Under the pieces are notes generated by a model. The model searched no databases, had not been told where the DNA came from, and saw only the letters and a list, made by a program, of their open reading frames with translations. A stretch of 47,243 nucleotides of DNA from Nitrososphaeria archaeon (lineage in GTDB: Archaea > Thermoproteota > Nitrososphaeria > Nitrososphaerales > JARVJX01): NCBI GenBank assembly GCA_029775995.1, contig JARVJX010000003.1:1-47243 (forward strand), read 5' to 3'. The translations under genes were made by a program, and so were the position numbers. Below, in pieces: positions 27,468 through 36,156 of the stretch; the first letter of the stretch is position 1; each line of letters begins with the position of its first letter.

Positions 27468-28041
27468 GTTTCTAATAGATGTATGGGATATAACTCAATA
27501 CTATTATTGCCCAAGAAAGCTATATTTTCTAAGGACTTTAAAGGTTCCTGTAACTTTGAAGAGGAAGATGGAGGAAGGTAAGGAGGAGCATTTGAAGGAG
27601 ATTAAAAGAATGAAGGAGAGGAAAGATATTTTTTCTTTACCTAAGAGTGAAGTTAAAGGAATTCATTACAAGCTTCAATTAGAGAGTGAAGAATTGGGCT
27701 TAGCAGGACAAGTTGATTTAGTTTTAGAGTTAAGCAATGGGGATATGGTACCTGTAGAGATCAAATATTCAGATTATATGGAAACTTTTATTGGAAGGAA
27801 AAAGCAGCTTATTGCCTATGCCATTCTTCTTGAAGAAAACTTTAAAAGATCTGTTAAGCAAGGAATCCTTTACTACCCAGTTCAGAATAAGCATATAATT
27901 TTAGATATAAGCTATGAAGAAAAAAAGAATTTGATTAAGGATATAAAGAGAATAAGAGAGAGCATAATTTCTGAAAGGATTCCTAGAAGAGTTGATTCTT
28001 CAAAATGTGGTTACTGTGAAGTAGCTAGATACTGCCTTTAA
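27442..28041 (+). CDS. cas4: CRISPR-associated exonuclease Cas4
   Basis: 199 aa RecB-like nuclease. The first cluster Cys is in YYYCPRKLYFL. The nuclease residues are in LAGQVDLVLEL and VPVEIKYSDY, then GRKKQLIAYAILLEE, and the last three Cys in KCGYCEVARYC. It trims prespacers in the adaptation complex. The last codons and the stop fall inside the 128-bp sequence shared by both leaders, so the array 2 leader begins within this gene. Confidence 0.93.
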   Translation: MKASGSDGKFLIDVWDITQYYYCPRKLYFLRTLKVPVTLKRKMEEGKEEHLKEIKRMKERKDIFSLPKSEVKGIHYKLQLESEELGLAGQVDLVLELSNGDMVPVEIKYSDYMETFIGRKKQLIAYAILLEENFKRSVKQGILYYPVQNKHIILDISYEEKKNLIKDIKRIRESIISERIPRRVDSSKCGYCEVARYCL

Positions 28042-28160
28042 TCTGAAATTTTTGTGAACTTCTTTATATACCCCCCTTAGATTTTTTGATGTTCACAGAA
28101 TCAGATAAAAACGAACAATTTTTAAACCCCTTTTTCCTATAGGAGGATGGCAAGGGGTAG
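28033..28160 (+). promoter_or_regulatory. Leader of CRISPR array 2
   Basis: Exact reverse complement of 24740-24867. It carries a TATA-like CTTTATATA at 28062-28070, flanked by TGTGAAC (28053-28059) and GTTCACA (28091-28097), which form a perfect 7-bp inverted repeat. GGAGGATGGCAAGGGGTAG abuts the first repeat. Transcription should run rightward into array 2. The inverted repeat around the box is a candidate site for a regulator such as the HTH-CARF protein at 29978 (inference). Confidence 0.85.
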
Positions 28161-29976
28161 GTTTCAATAGATAGACTCATAAAATGAGGATTGAAAGAAT
28201 AAAGGCATAGGCAACGGCTTCATCAGAAGCCTTTCGATAGTTTCAATAGATAGACTCATAAAATGAGGATTGAAAGCAAGGACTCCCCTTTGGGGAGCGC
28301 CTCTCATACGGGTTGTTTCAATAGATAGACTCATAAAATGAGGATTGAAAGAATTGACAGTCTTCAGCTTCATGCTCATGCTCAACTAGTTTCAATAGAT
28401 AGACTCATAAAATGAGGATTGAAAGTTATACGTTGATGTTCATCTGGCTTTATTTTTGTTGTTTCAATAGATAGACTCATAAAATGAGGATTGAAAGTTC
28501 TCTATGAAAGCAAGAACCCCGTCTTTGTAGACGGGGGTTTCAATAGATAGACTCATAAAATGAGGATTGAAAGGAAGTTCAAGTAGTCCATTTACGCTTC
28601 GACCCCATCGTTTCAATAGATAGACTCATAAAATGAGGATTGAAAGTTAGATAGCTAGAGCCGTTGGGGGTAGCATAAGCTGTTTCAATAGATAGACTCA
28701 TAAAATGAGGATTGAAAGTGATCTTGTTGACTCATTGCACTACCTCTACTACTCGAGTTTCAATAGATAGACTCATAAAATGAGGATTGAAAGTCTTTCT
28801 TCTTCTCCCTATCCATCTTTTCGTCATAATTGTTTCAATAGATAGACTCATAAAATGAGGATTGAAAGAGGGTTTCCGTCCATATCCAGTGGTAGTAAAA
28901 CCCGAAGTTTCAATAGATAGACTCATAAAATGAGGATTGAAAGTATCTGAGCAACAGCGTTAACTTCAAAAGTATTGCCTAGTTTCAATAGATAGACTCA
29001 TAAAATGAGGATTGAAAGAATATACATACCTTAAATTCTTTGGTAGCATCCAAGGTTTCAATAGATAGACTCATAAAATGAGGATTGAAAGTTCAACCAC
29101 GTCACCCGAACAAGTCGCTTATCGTTGGTTTCAATAGATAGACTCATAAAATGAGGATTGAAAGTAGGAAGTCTGCAGGTGAGAGCTTAAGCATTGGAAG
29201 TGTTTCAATAGATAGACTCATAAAATGAGGATTGAAAGAGAGGCCACTCTCATCATCCCTCCAGTAAAGGAGGTGTTTCAATAGATAGACTCATAAAATG
29301 AGGATTGAAAGTCTCTAACATATGAGATAGTGTCAAATGTTAATAACAGTTTCAATAGATAGACTCATAAAATGAGGATTGAAAGTTTTTATCCCGAATA
29401 TTCACCCTTTTCTACCTTATAAAGTTTCAATAGATAGACTCATAAAATGAGGATTGAAAGTGCTCTGGTTGACTCATGGCACTATCTGTAGTACTGTGTT
29501 TCAATAGATAGACTCATAAAATGAGGATTGAAAGGTACACTCAAGGTAAACTTTTCTTTTTTGATATTTTGTTTCAATAGATAGACTCATAAAATGAGGA
29601 TTGAAAGTTAAGCATGCTCTTATCAGTGGGTAGATGTGATAATGTTTCAATAGATAGACTCATAAAATGAGGATTGAAAGTATCCTATGGTTATAAGTGG
29701 AAACTCCCCCTTTAATGTTTCAATAGATAGACTCATAAAATGAGGATTGAAAGCAGTTGTTCTTTTGCAGATTGGACGTCTGTGTTGGACGTTTCAATAG
29801 ATAGACTCATAAAATGAGGATTGAAAGACAGGTATGAATGTTGGTAGGCTCTTTGCTTTTTCTTTGTTTCAATAGATAGACTCATAAAATGAGGATTGAA
29901 AGGTAATAACGATTTGCCCAAGCTTCAGCTTTTTCGTAAGTTTCAATAGATAGACTCATAAAATGAGGATTGAAAA
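28161..29976 (+). CRISPR. CRISPR array 2 (25 repeats, 24 spacers)
   Basis: 25 copies of the same 37-bp repeat as array 1, here in plus orientation (GTTTCAATAGATAGACTCAT ... ATTGAAAG); spacers 35-42 bp. The leader is on the left and the newest spacer is 28198-28239. The last repeat (29940-29976) ends in A instead of G, the usual worn distal repeat. It stops one base before the stop codon of the HTH-CARF gene, which lies on the other strand. Confidence 0.98.
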
Positions 29977-29977
29977 T

Positions 29978-30694
29978 TTAACTCATACCTATTATTCGAA
30001 GAAGAGCCTCTTTTGAGATCAACCACTTCAGGCTCTTTATAGGCTCATAGATGTAAATTAGAGGAATAAGATACTGATTAGCCAGCTCATAGTAAGCTAT
30101 AGTTGCTGGTTTTGTTGCTGAGGTGCAATCTAATATTACTAAGTACTCCGTAAGTAGACTCTCTAACTGTGGTCTAACCTTCCTTTTAATAGCATCTATA
30201 TCCACAATCTCATTCTCATAGCATATGATCCATTGATAGGGCAACTTTAGTTTCTCCCATTCTTCAAAGGCATCGGTTGAAGTTGTAACATAGATTAGCT
30301 TTGGGCGATAACCTTCTTTTTCTAAGAGTTCTATTGCTACTTGAGGCTCAGGAGCCTTCTTCCCATCTCTCCTACCCAAGAGACCTATGTATGCTACTTT
30401 ATCTCGAATTTCTTTTGATTGATAGATAAAGCAGAGAGGAGTCTTGTATGTGAGCCTATAGGTTCCCTCTACTACCCTCTCAATAACACCATCTTTTTCA
30501 AGTACATTAAGATGGTGAACCAGCACATTAGCCTTAAAGCCTGTAGCTCTCTCTAATTCAGAAAACTTTCCAACCCCACCCTTTTTAGCTAACTCTGCCA
30601 CAATCTTCTTTCTCTTAAGATGCTTTAAGGCAACCCCATAGTTCGGTACCTTGGCAAGTTCAATTTTTTCAATATTCTTGAATGGATAATTCAT
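29978..30694 (-). CDS. HTH-CARF-like regulator
   Basis: 238 aa. Residues ~25-80 form a winged helix (VGKFSELERATGFKANVLVH, then HLNVLEKDGVIERVVEGTY). Residues ~90-238 look like a CARF Rossmann domain: AYIGLLGRRDGKKAPEP, PKLIYVTTSTDAFEEW, and LVILDCTSATKPATIAYYEL as the ligand-binding turn. Known Csa3 regulators have CARF first and HTH last; this order is reversed. A cyclic-oligoadenylate-controlled regulator of the divergent cmr operon or the leaders is the likely role (inference). ATG 30694 with a GGAGGT site. Confidence 0.68.
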   Translation of the reverse strand: MNYPFKNIEKIELAKVPNYGVALKHLKRKKIVAELAKKGGVGKFSELERATGFKANVLVHHLNVLEKDGVIERVVEGTYRLTYKTPLCFIYQSKEIRDKVAYIGLLGRRDGKKAPEPQVAIELLEKEGYRPKLIYVTTSTDAFEEWEKLKLPYQWIICYENEIVDIDAIKRKVRPQLESLLTEYLVILDCTSATKPATIAYYELANQYLIPLIYIYEPIKSLKWLISKEALLRIIGMS

Positions 30695-30751
30695 TCAATT
30701 GAACCTCCACTTCAATACTCTTTATAATAGCGACTAATATTAGCTTTACTG
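30695..30751. promoter_or_regulatory. Divergent promoter, HTH-CARF / cmr operon
   Basis: 57 bp separate the two start codons. CTTTATAATA (30720-30729) can serve as a TATA element about 25 bp before the cas4-like start and, read in reverse, for the regulator. A 10-bp palindrome TTCAATTGAA overlaps the regulator's start codon and sits beside its ribosome site, which would suit autoregulation. Confidence 0.5.
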
Positions 30752-31615
30752 ATGATAAACTTAAAAGTATTAATTAACTCATTAAAATCGGAGGATTTTA
30801 GAAGTAAAAATACTAGCTATCTAAGGGGCTATCATAGTAGATCTAAGGATAATTTACTCCTCTTGCCCGTTTCAGCTATAACCGATTACTTTCGTTGCCC
30901 TAGGTGTGCATATTTAAGGCATGTGTTACATATTCCCCTTGCCAATAATCAAAGTGTAAGGGGGCTTTTATACCATCGGGCTTACGAATGGTTCTTCTCA
31001 AAGGAAGAAATGTTTGTATCAATGTTGTTATATCATTCCTTTGAGTTTATACTTCAAAGATTTGATGATCTAATAGCAGAGCTAGAAATGGAGCTTAAGA
31101 ACAACTTTCAGCCCATATACAAAAGGATGAAATTAGACTATACATCAGATTGGATTGAGTTAAAGGAAATCCTTAAGCAGAAATTTAAGAAATGGTTAGA
31201 GCAGAAGAAGCTAATTTTAAGGGATTTTGAGAAGGGGAAATTTATACCTGAAAGGAAGTTTGAAGTGTTTCTCTCATCCCCTACATTAGGGGTTAGGGGA
31301 AAGATAGATATGATTGAAGATACGATTCCGATAGATATAAAAACTGGGAAAGCACCTACTATAGGTGTAAAATTGGAGCATGCATTACAGCTAGCTTGGT
31401 ATGCCCTGCTAATGGAGTATCGATTCAATATAGATGTGAATTTTGGTGAAGTGTATTATGCTCAAGTAGATGAGCTACGCACTGTAGCTTTAGACTCAAA
31501 GTTAAGGATGCTGGCCTTTGAGGTAAAAGATTCAGCACAGGAGGCTTTTAAGAAATTCATCCCACCAGGGGGATCCTGTATATACTGTAAATTATATACT
31601 AGAAAGGAGGGGTGA
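30752..31615 (+). CDS. Cas4/RecB-like nuclease in the cmr operon
   Basis: 287 aa PD-(D/E)XK protein distinct from the adaptation Cas4. RGLLYHRAYEWFF carries the first acidic/His segment, RGKIDMIEDTIPIDIKTGKA the catalytic Asp...Asp-x-Lys, and LEHALQLAWYALLME the Gln helix. Cys pairs occur in YFRCPRCAYL and at the end in GSCIYC, but the final Cys of a normal Cas4 cluster (CxxC...C) is missing. A helical insert of ~90 residues (95-185) is unusual. First gene of the type III-B operon; its role there is unknown. Confidence 0.72.
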   Translation: MINLKVLINSLKSEDFRSKNTSYLRGYHSRSKDNLLLLPVSAITDYFRCPRCAYLRHVLHIPLANNQSVRGLLYHRAYEWFFSKEEMFVSMLLYHSFEFILQRFDDLIAELEMELKNNFQPIYKRMKLDYTSDWIELKEILKQKFKKWLEQKKLILRDFEKGKFIPERKFEVFLSSPTLGVRGKIDMIEDTIPIDIKTGKAPTIGVKLEHALQLAWYALLMEYRFNIDVNFGEVYYAQVDELRTVALDSKLRMLAFEVKDSAQEAFKKFIPPGGSCIYCKLYTRKEG

Positions 31616-31621
31616 TACCTT

Positions 31622-32416
31622 ATGGGCAGGGTTCATATAATCACCGTAGGTGCAAGCTTAGTAAGTAATGCGGCAAGTCAAGCTGGAGTGAGAGAGATCT
31701 TGAGTGGTATGGTAAGACCTGAGGAGATAGAGAAAGGATTGGTGTCAGGGATTATAAACAAGAACGAGCTTCAGAAAAGGTTATTGCACTTCTTGGAGAA
31801 TAAGAGGGATGCTGCTTGTGCAGAGCTGGCTACCATATGGACTTTTCTTAACAAAGGGAAGGTTGACCAAGCTTACTTACTCTACACAGACACAGAAATT
31901 GGTGATGTGTGCTCAAACGCTCTTCAATCCTATTTGAAGAAGCAAGGGGTTAATGTAATAAGAGATGTGATCAAAGGATATAGAGATGAAACATCCTTTC
32001 AGCTCGAAGGACTGCCCAACCTAGCCTTAAAAACCTGGGGACTCATAAGGAAGCACAAAGACCATGATAAGGTCTACGTGTGTGCTACAGGAGGGTTCAA
32101 ACCCGAGACTTCCATCGTTACCTTGATAGCCAATCTTCAAGGCGTTCCAATATACTATAGACATGAGACCTTTAAGACACATGTAGCCATACCTGCTTTT
32201 CCTATTGAATGGCGTTATAAGTTGATGGAAAGGTTCTCTGCACCCATCATGGAGCTCATTAACAAGAGGATGAGCAAAGACGATTTTTATAAGAAGTTCG
32301 GTATAGAATTGGCCGAGCAGATGGAGGATGATTATTGGCTCATAAAACAGATCGATGGTTACTATGAGATATCTTCCATAGGTAGGCTTCTTTATCATGT
32401 AATGTTTGGAGGTTGA
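31622..32416 (+). CDS. CARF ring-nuclease-like protein (Crn1/APE2256 family)
   Basis: 264 aa. VHIITVGASLVSNAAS and YVCATGGFKPETSIVTL are the two ligand-pocket motifs of the APE2256-type CARF family, which includes the Sulfolobus ring nucleases that degrade cyclic tetra-adenylate. Ser12 and Lys160 match the positions I recall as important there. The C-terminal ~60 residues look like a winged helix (DDYWLIKQIDGYYEISSIGR). No HEPN RxxxxH motif is seen, so it is not a Csx1/Csm6-type RNase. It likely switches the type III signal off. Strong AGGAGGGGTGA site before ATG. Confidence 0.78.
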   Translation: MGRVHIITVGASLVSNAASQAGVREILSGMVRPEEIEKGLVSGIINKNELQKRLLHFLENKRDAACAELATIWTFLNKGKVDQAYLLYTDTEIGDVCSNALQSYLKKQGVNVIRDVIKGYRDETSFQLEGLPNLALKTWGLIRKHKDHDKVYVCATGGFKPETSIVTLIANLQGVPIYYRHETFKTHVAIPAFPIEWRYKLMERFSAPIMELINKRMSKDDFYKKFGIELAEQMEDDYWLIKQIDGYYEISSIGRLLYHVMFGG

Positions 32417-32420
32417 GATG

Positions 32421-33362
32421 ATGAGCGTAAAGGAGCAAATTATAAGTCCCTATAAGGTTTCTGAACTGGTTCTTATTAGAGCCATTACCAATCTTCATCC
32501 TGGTGTAGGGAGGACAGGAGAAATTGTTGACCTACCAGTCCAGAAGGACAACCTCGGCTTCCCCATAATATACTCATCGAGCCTTAAAGGAGCCTTGAAG
32601 AGCACACTCTGGCAGTTTCCTGAAGTAGACAGAAATGTTGTGAAGGAATTATTCGGTCCTGAGCCTGAAGATGGCGAAAAGTTCATGTCAGCTATAGCCA
32701 TACTTGATGCTTTCACAGTTGCGTTCCCAGTAAGGAGTCTAGAAGGGGTCTATGCCTTCACGACCTCTCCCTTGTTACTTAAGCGCTTCAGCGAATACTT
32801 GAAGATTATTGGGGATACATATAATTATGTAGAGAAGTTATCAAATCTATCGATAGGAGACGGCATATGTCAAACATCTAAAAAGGCTATAGATCTCCTT
32901 AGAATCGAGGCCCTGAATAACAGATTCGTCATCAACGAGGAGATAGATGTAAAATACATAACTGATCAATCTAATAATATTGAGGAGCTCGAAAAACTCT
33001 TTGATATAGAACAAGGGAGGCTCATCCTACTTAGCGATGACGATGCGCTAAGAGCTCTGGAGAGATCCTTGGTTAGGGTGACCCGAATAGCTGTTAATAG
33101 GGAGAAGAAGACCGTCAAAGGAGGTGCGTTATGGACTGAGGAATATATCCCATGTAACACAGTCTTCGCTACAGTATTCCTGTATTCTAAGGCTAAGAAA
33201 TCTGAGAACGTCTTACAAAAAGAAGATGGCGTCAAGAATAAGCTTCATGAACTACTCAATAAAACGAGAAACTATCTGATCATAGGAGGTAACGAAACCA
33301 TTGGAAGAGGTATAGTGAAACTGGAATTCAAGGAGAAAAAATCCGAGGAGAAAAAAGCGTGA
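32421..33362 (+). CDS. cmr4: Type III-B backbone nuclease Cmr4 (Cas7)
   Basis: 313 aa from ATG 32421, placed 7 bp after GGAGGT; the ORF track's TTG at 32406 is upstream of that site. LHPGVGRTGEIVDLPVQKDN includes the Asp (about residue 37) expected to cut target RNA at 6-nt intervals. FPIIYSSSLKGALKSTLWQF and FGPEPEDGEKFMSAIAILDA are family hallmarks, as is the ending NETIGRGIVKLEF. It forms the helical backbone along the crRNA. Confidence 0.93.
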   Translation: MSVKEQIISPYKVSELVLIRAITNLHPGVGRTGEIVDLPVQKDNLGFPIIYSSSLKGALKSTLWQFPEVDRNVVKELFGPEPEDGEKFMSAIAILDAFTVAFPVRSLEGVYAFTTSPLLLKRFSEYLKIIGDTYNYVEKLSNLSIGDGICQTSKKAIDLLRIEALNNRFVINEEIDVKYITDQSNNIEELEKLFDIEQGRLILLSDDDALRALERSLVRVTRIAVNREKKTVKGGALWTEEYIPCNTVFATVFLYSKAKKSENVLQKEDGVKNKLHELLNKTRNYLIIGGNETIGRGIVKLEFKEKKSEEKKA

Positions 33363-33832
33363 AGATTATGAGTACAAGCGATCATGTACTGAATGCAATA
33401 AGGGACTTTGAGTATCTGTTGAGCTCCTTAGAGAAGAAAGAAGAGAGCGAAGTAGGCAAGAGCTTTAGGAGCAGGTGTAGAGAGCTACCTAGCCTTATAG
33501 AGGATGTGGGCTTCGTTCCAGCCATTAGCTTCTGTTATGCAAAGGCGAGTAAAGCTACTTATGAGAAGGTAAAGAACATGCTGAAAAACGGAGGTAAGAT
33601 CGATGATAATAATCATATGGAGAAGGGCTACGGCATCTATCTCTACTTCGTGCTAAAAAGGCTGAAGGACCTTAAGCTGATAAAAGAGGCTTATTTAGAT
33701 GAGCCGATCAAGGCTTTAGAAGAACTCGGAGAGGGAAAACAAAGAGTAGCAGGTAGACTTCTCAGGCCTTACATAGTTGAGATGAAGAAATTGTCTGAAG
33801 CGGTATTTGAGGCTGAAGGCGAGATACGATGA
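33359..33832 (+). CDS. cmr5: Type III-B small subunit Cmr5 (Cas11)
   Basis: 157 aa all-helical protein. It has LPSLIEDVGFVPAISFCYAK and EKGYGIYLYFVLKRLKDL, then QRVAGRLLRPYIVEMKKLSE, as in Cmr5. It lines the inner face of the Cmr4 filament. It overlaps cmr4 by 4 bp (GTGA) and cmr1 by 4 bp (ATGA). An ATG nine bases in (33368) is an alternative start. Confidence 0.9.
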   Translation: MKIMSTSDHVLNAIRDFEYLLSSLEKKEESEVGKSFRSRCRELPSLIEDVGFVPAISFCYAKASKATYEKVKNMLKNGGKIDDNNHMEKGYGIYLYFVLKRLKDLKLIKEAYLDEPIKALEELGEGKQRVAGRLLRPYIVEMKKLSEAVFEAEGEIR

Positions 33833-35250
33833 GCACTTGGCTACTGATTCAGGAAAAGATAGCAGTAAGAGATTGGATAGCAGAAATAAAGTTAACGAAC
33901 ACTACACCAGTAAGAATAGGGGGTTATAACGCAAAGCCATTTAGCAACACACTTAATCTGATGGAGGAACCACGCACACAGAGCATAAAAGGTCTATGGA
34001 GATGGTGGGCGAGAGCGATACTGGCCGGTGCGGTTCTTCGTAGCGAAAGATCATTGGCCAAAAGCCTTGGTGACATAAATAAGGATGTATCTCGACTTTT
34101 AGGCAGCATAAACGCCAGTTCGGAATTCTTCATTCAAACGACCTTTAAGCTTAATGGTGTTTCCTATATAGAATCACGTGAGCTAGAGAACGTACCTAGA
34201 GTAAAATTAGTTACAATGGGGTTAACTAACGATGAGAAGAGGCGGATTGAACGATATTATAGGAGCTTAAGCTTAAGAGTTGTCATCGGAGCTAGGAAGA
34301 GTATCGAAGAAGATAATAAGGATGCTGCCATGTTCGCTCTCTCCTCTCTCATAATTAGTTTGATATTCAGCGGTATCGGCTCGATCACCACGAGAGGGTT
34401 TGGGAAACTGAAAATCATCGATATAGAACCAAGAAGCCCAACTTTGAGAAACGAGGTTGATAATCTCGGCCAATTATTAAAGGAATTGTATCAGCAAGAC
34501 AGCGAGCAGGGCATAACCAGGAAGCTGAAGGATTTGATCTCAGTATCTCTAGGATATGCGTCAGACTATATGTCTTTAGGAAGAGTAGCAACAGGCATCA
34601 AGATAAGTAAGATTCCTTTATATTCTGCGCTTCTGTTAGACTGTGATCCTGAAATCTTCCGTTTGGAGACCATCTGTATATCAAGACGAAATCCACAGCA
34701 GATACTAGAATGCTTAGGCAAGTCAACTCTAAAGTCAGAATGGAAAAGAAAGAAACATCTACCATTAAAAAGCTCTGGGAAAACTTTGCATACATGGGTT
34801 TTAGGGTTACCTCGTTATCAAGAGCCCTTCTACGAAGTGGATGGAAAACGTGAAAAACAACTAACAGGATATATTCTTGATAATAAAAAGGAAAAACGTA
34901 GGCACTCACCAATCGGGTTTACTATATTGGAGTGTTCTGGCGGTCTAGCTTTAGTCATATATGGGTTCTTAACATCAGAATTTGCAGAGATGTTAAAAGG
35001 TCATAATACTCTAACCCTACAACATGTTGGAGTTCATACTACAGGATCTTCCCTCAGAGGAGTTATAGGCAAATTAACAAGCATAAAGCGAACCAACGTT
35101 TACGATGATTTAAGAGCACACGGTGTCTCCTTCCCAGACAGGTCTCAACAGATTAACAACGCTTTATCTGTTGATTATGTCTATAAGAACAGCTTTGATG
35201 CAGCATGGGATTTCGTCAGACAGATAATCAGGGATGGTTGCTGCAGATGA
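33829..35250 (+). CDS. cmr1: Type III-B subunit Cmr1
   Basis: 473 aa, two RAMP-type domains. EIKLTNTTPVRIGGYNAKPF and SIKGLWRWWARAILAGAVLR are the Cmr1 signature, and ITTRGFGKLKI is the Gly-rich RAMP loop. It caps the 3' end of the crRNA-bound complex. ATGA overlaps join it to cmr5 and cmr6. The middle part (residues ~260-400) is longer and more divergent than the ends. Confidence 0.92.
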   Translation: MSTWLLIQEKIAVRDWIAEIKLTNTTPVRIGGYNAKPFSNTLNLMEEPRTQSIKGLWRWWARAILAGAVLRSERSLAKSLGDINKDVSRLLGSINASSEFFIQTTFKLNGVSYIESRELENVPRVKLVTMGLTNDEKRRIERYYRSLSLRVVIGARKSIEEDNKDAAMFALSSLIISLIFSGIGSITTRGFGKLKIIDIEPRSPTLRNEVDNLGQLLKELYQQDSEQGITRKLKDLISVSLGYASDYMSLGRVATGIKISKIPLYSALLLDCDPEIFRLETICISRRNPQQILECLGKSTLKSEWKRKKHLPLKSSGKTLHTWVLGLPRYQEPFYEVDGKREKQLTGYILDNKKEKRRHSPIGFTILECSGGLALVIYGFLTSEFAEMLKGHNTLTLQHVGVHTTGSSLRGVIGKLTSIKRTNVYDDLRAHGVSFPDRSQQINNALSVDYVYKNSFDAAWDFVRQIIRDGCCR

Positions 35251-36152
35251 AGTATGAGGAGCTTCAGAGAGTAGAAGCTGCTGCAAAGAGGCCAAATCTT
35301 TGGAGTTACGTATCAATTATTGGTTCAAAGTTGCTGTTAGATAAGGCTAGAGAGGTGACTGTAGAAGAAAGAAAGAGAAAGCTGTTAGAGTATATTGTTC
35401 GGCAGGCTGATATACACAATGACAAAATCGATAGAACACTTAAAGTTATAGAAGATGCGCTTAACGGTTGTGGCTATGAATTGAGAAGAGTGAAGCTCAA
35501 GACTATATCTAGAGGCCTTATAGGAGGATCAGAGACTTTTGGTGAGATACCATTCGAGGTGGGTTTATACTTCGACCCTATATTAAACATCCCCTACATA
35601 CCTGGCTCCACCATCAAGGGAGCTGTCCGCTCAGCTACCTTCGACTTACTACATAGGGAAAAACTAAGTGCAGGTAGGTCTGATAAAGAAGCTGGAAAAG
35701 AGGCTGACGATGAATGCATCAGGATCTTTGGAGGGCGTATAGGTGAGGATCATAGCACAGGGCTCGTAGGGTTTACTGATGCATATCCTATTGAGAAAGG
35801 TGAGAAGGGTTATCTACTCTACCCTGATGTAATGTCCCCCCATTACACGGATGGTACAGCCACAGAGCTGGATGTCTCCCCTACACCCATAATTTATCTT
35901 ACCATCGCACCAGGAACCAAATTTCAGTTCTACCTCTTCTTCAGAAGAGAAAGAGGGAGTGGGGAAAAGAAAAGGAAGCTCACTATAAGGGATTCTCAAG
36001 ACTCCGATCTCGCTGAAACTCCGGTTCAAGATCTCACTAAATTGGGTATCTTAGATCTTGGATTACTCTATGCCTTCTGTAGAGGTGTAGGAGCTAAGAC
36101 ATCTGTAGGTTACTCTAGATTCGAGATCTTAAGCTATGAAACGGTGAGGTGA
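35247..36152 (+). CDS. cmr6: Type III-B subunit Cmr6
   Basis: 301 aa from ATG 35247, which forms an ATGA overlap with the cmr1 stop; the longer frame to 35205 lacks support. IPYIPGSTIKGAVRSATFDL, then CIRIFGGRIGEDHSTGLVGF, DAYPIE and LLYPDVMSPHYTDG are clear Cmr6 motifs. The ending GVGAKTSVGYSRFEIL is the RAMP loop. It sits at the 3' end of the Cmr filament next to Cmr1. Confidence 0.93.
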   Translation: MKYEELQRVEAAAKRPNLWSYVSIIGSKLLLDKAREVTVEERKRKLLEYIVRQADIHNDKIDRTLKVIEDALNGCGYELRRVKLKTISRGLIGGSETFGEIPFEVGLYFDPILNIPYIPGSTIKGAVRSATFDLLHREKLSAGRSDKEAGKEADDECIRIFGGRIGEDHSTGLVGFTDAYPIEKGEKGYLLYPDVMSPHYTDGTATELDVSPTPIIYLTIAPGTKFQFYLFFRRERGSGEKKRKLTIRDSQDSDLAETPVQDLTKLGILDLGLLYAFCRGVGAKTSVGYSRFEILSYETVR

Positions 36153-36156
36153 TTGT

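Noticed and set aside
28164-29921. Minus-strand ORFs of 62-73 aa with repeated FNPHFMSLSIET
   Set aside because: They are translations of CRISPR repeats and spacers, not genes.
31622-32416. Csx1/Csm6-type RNase effector
   Set aside because: The CARF motifs are present but no HEPN R-x4-H motif is seen; the C-terminus looks like a winged helix, fitting the Crn1/APE2256 group better.
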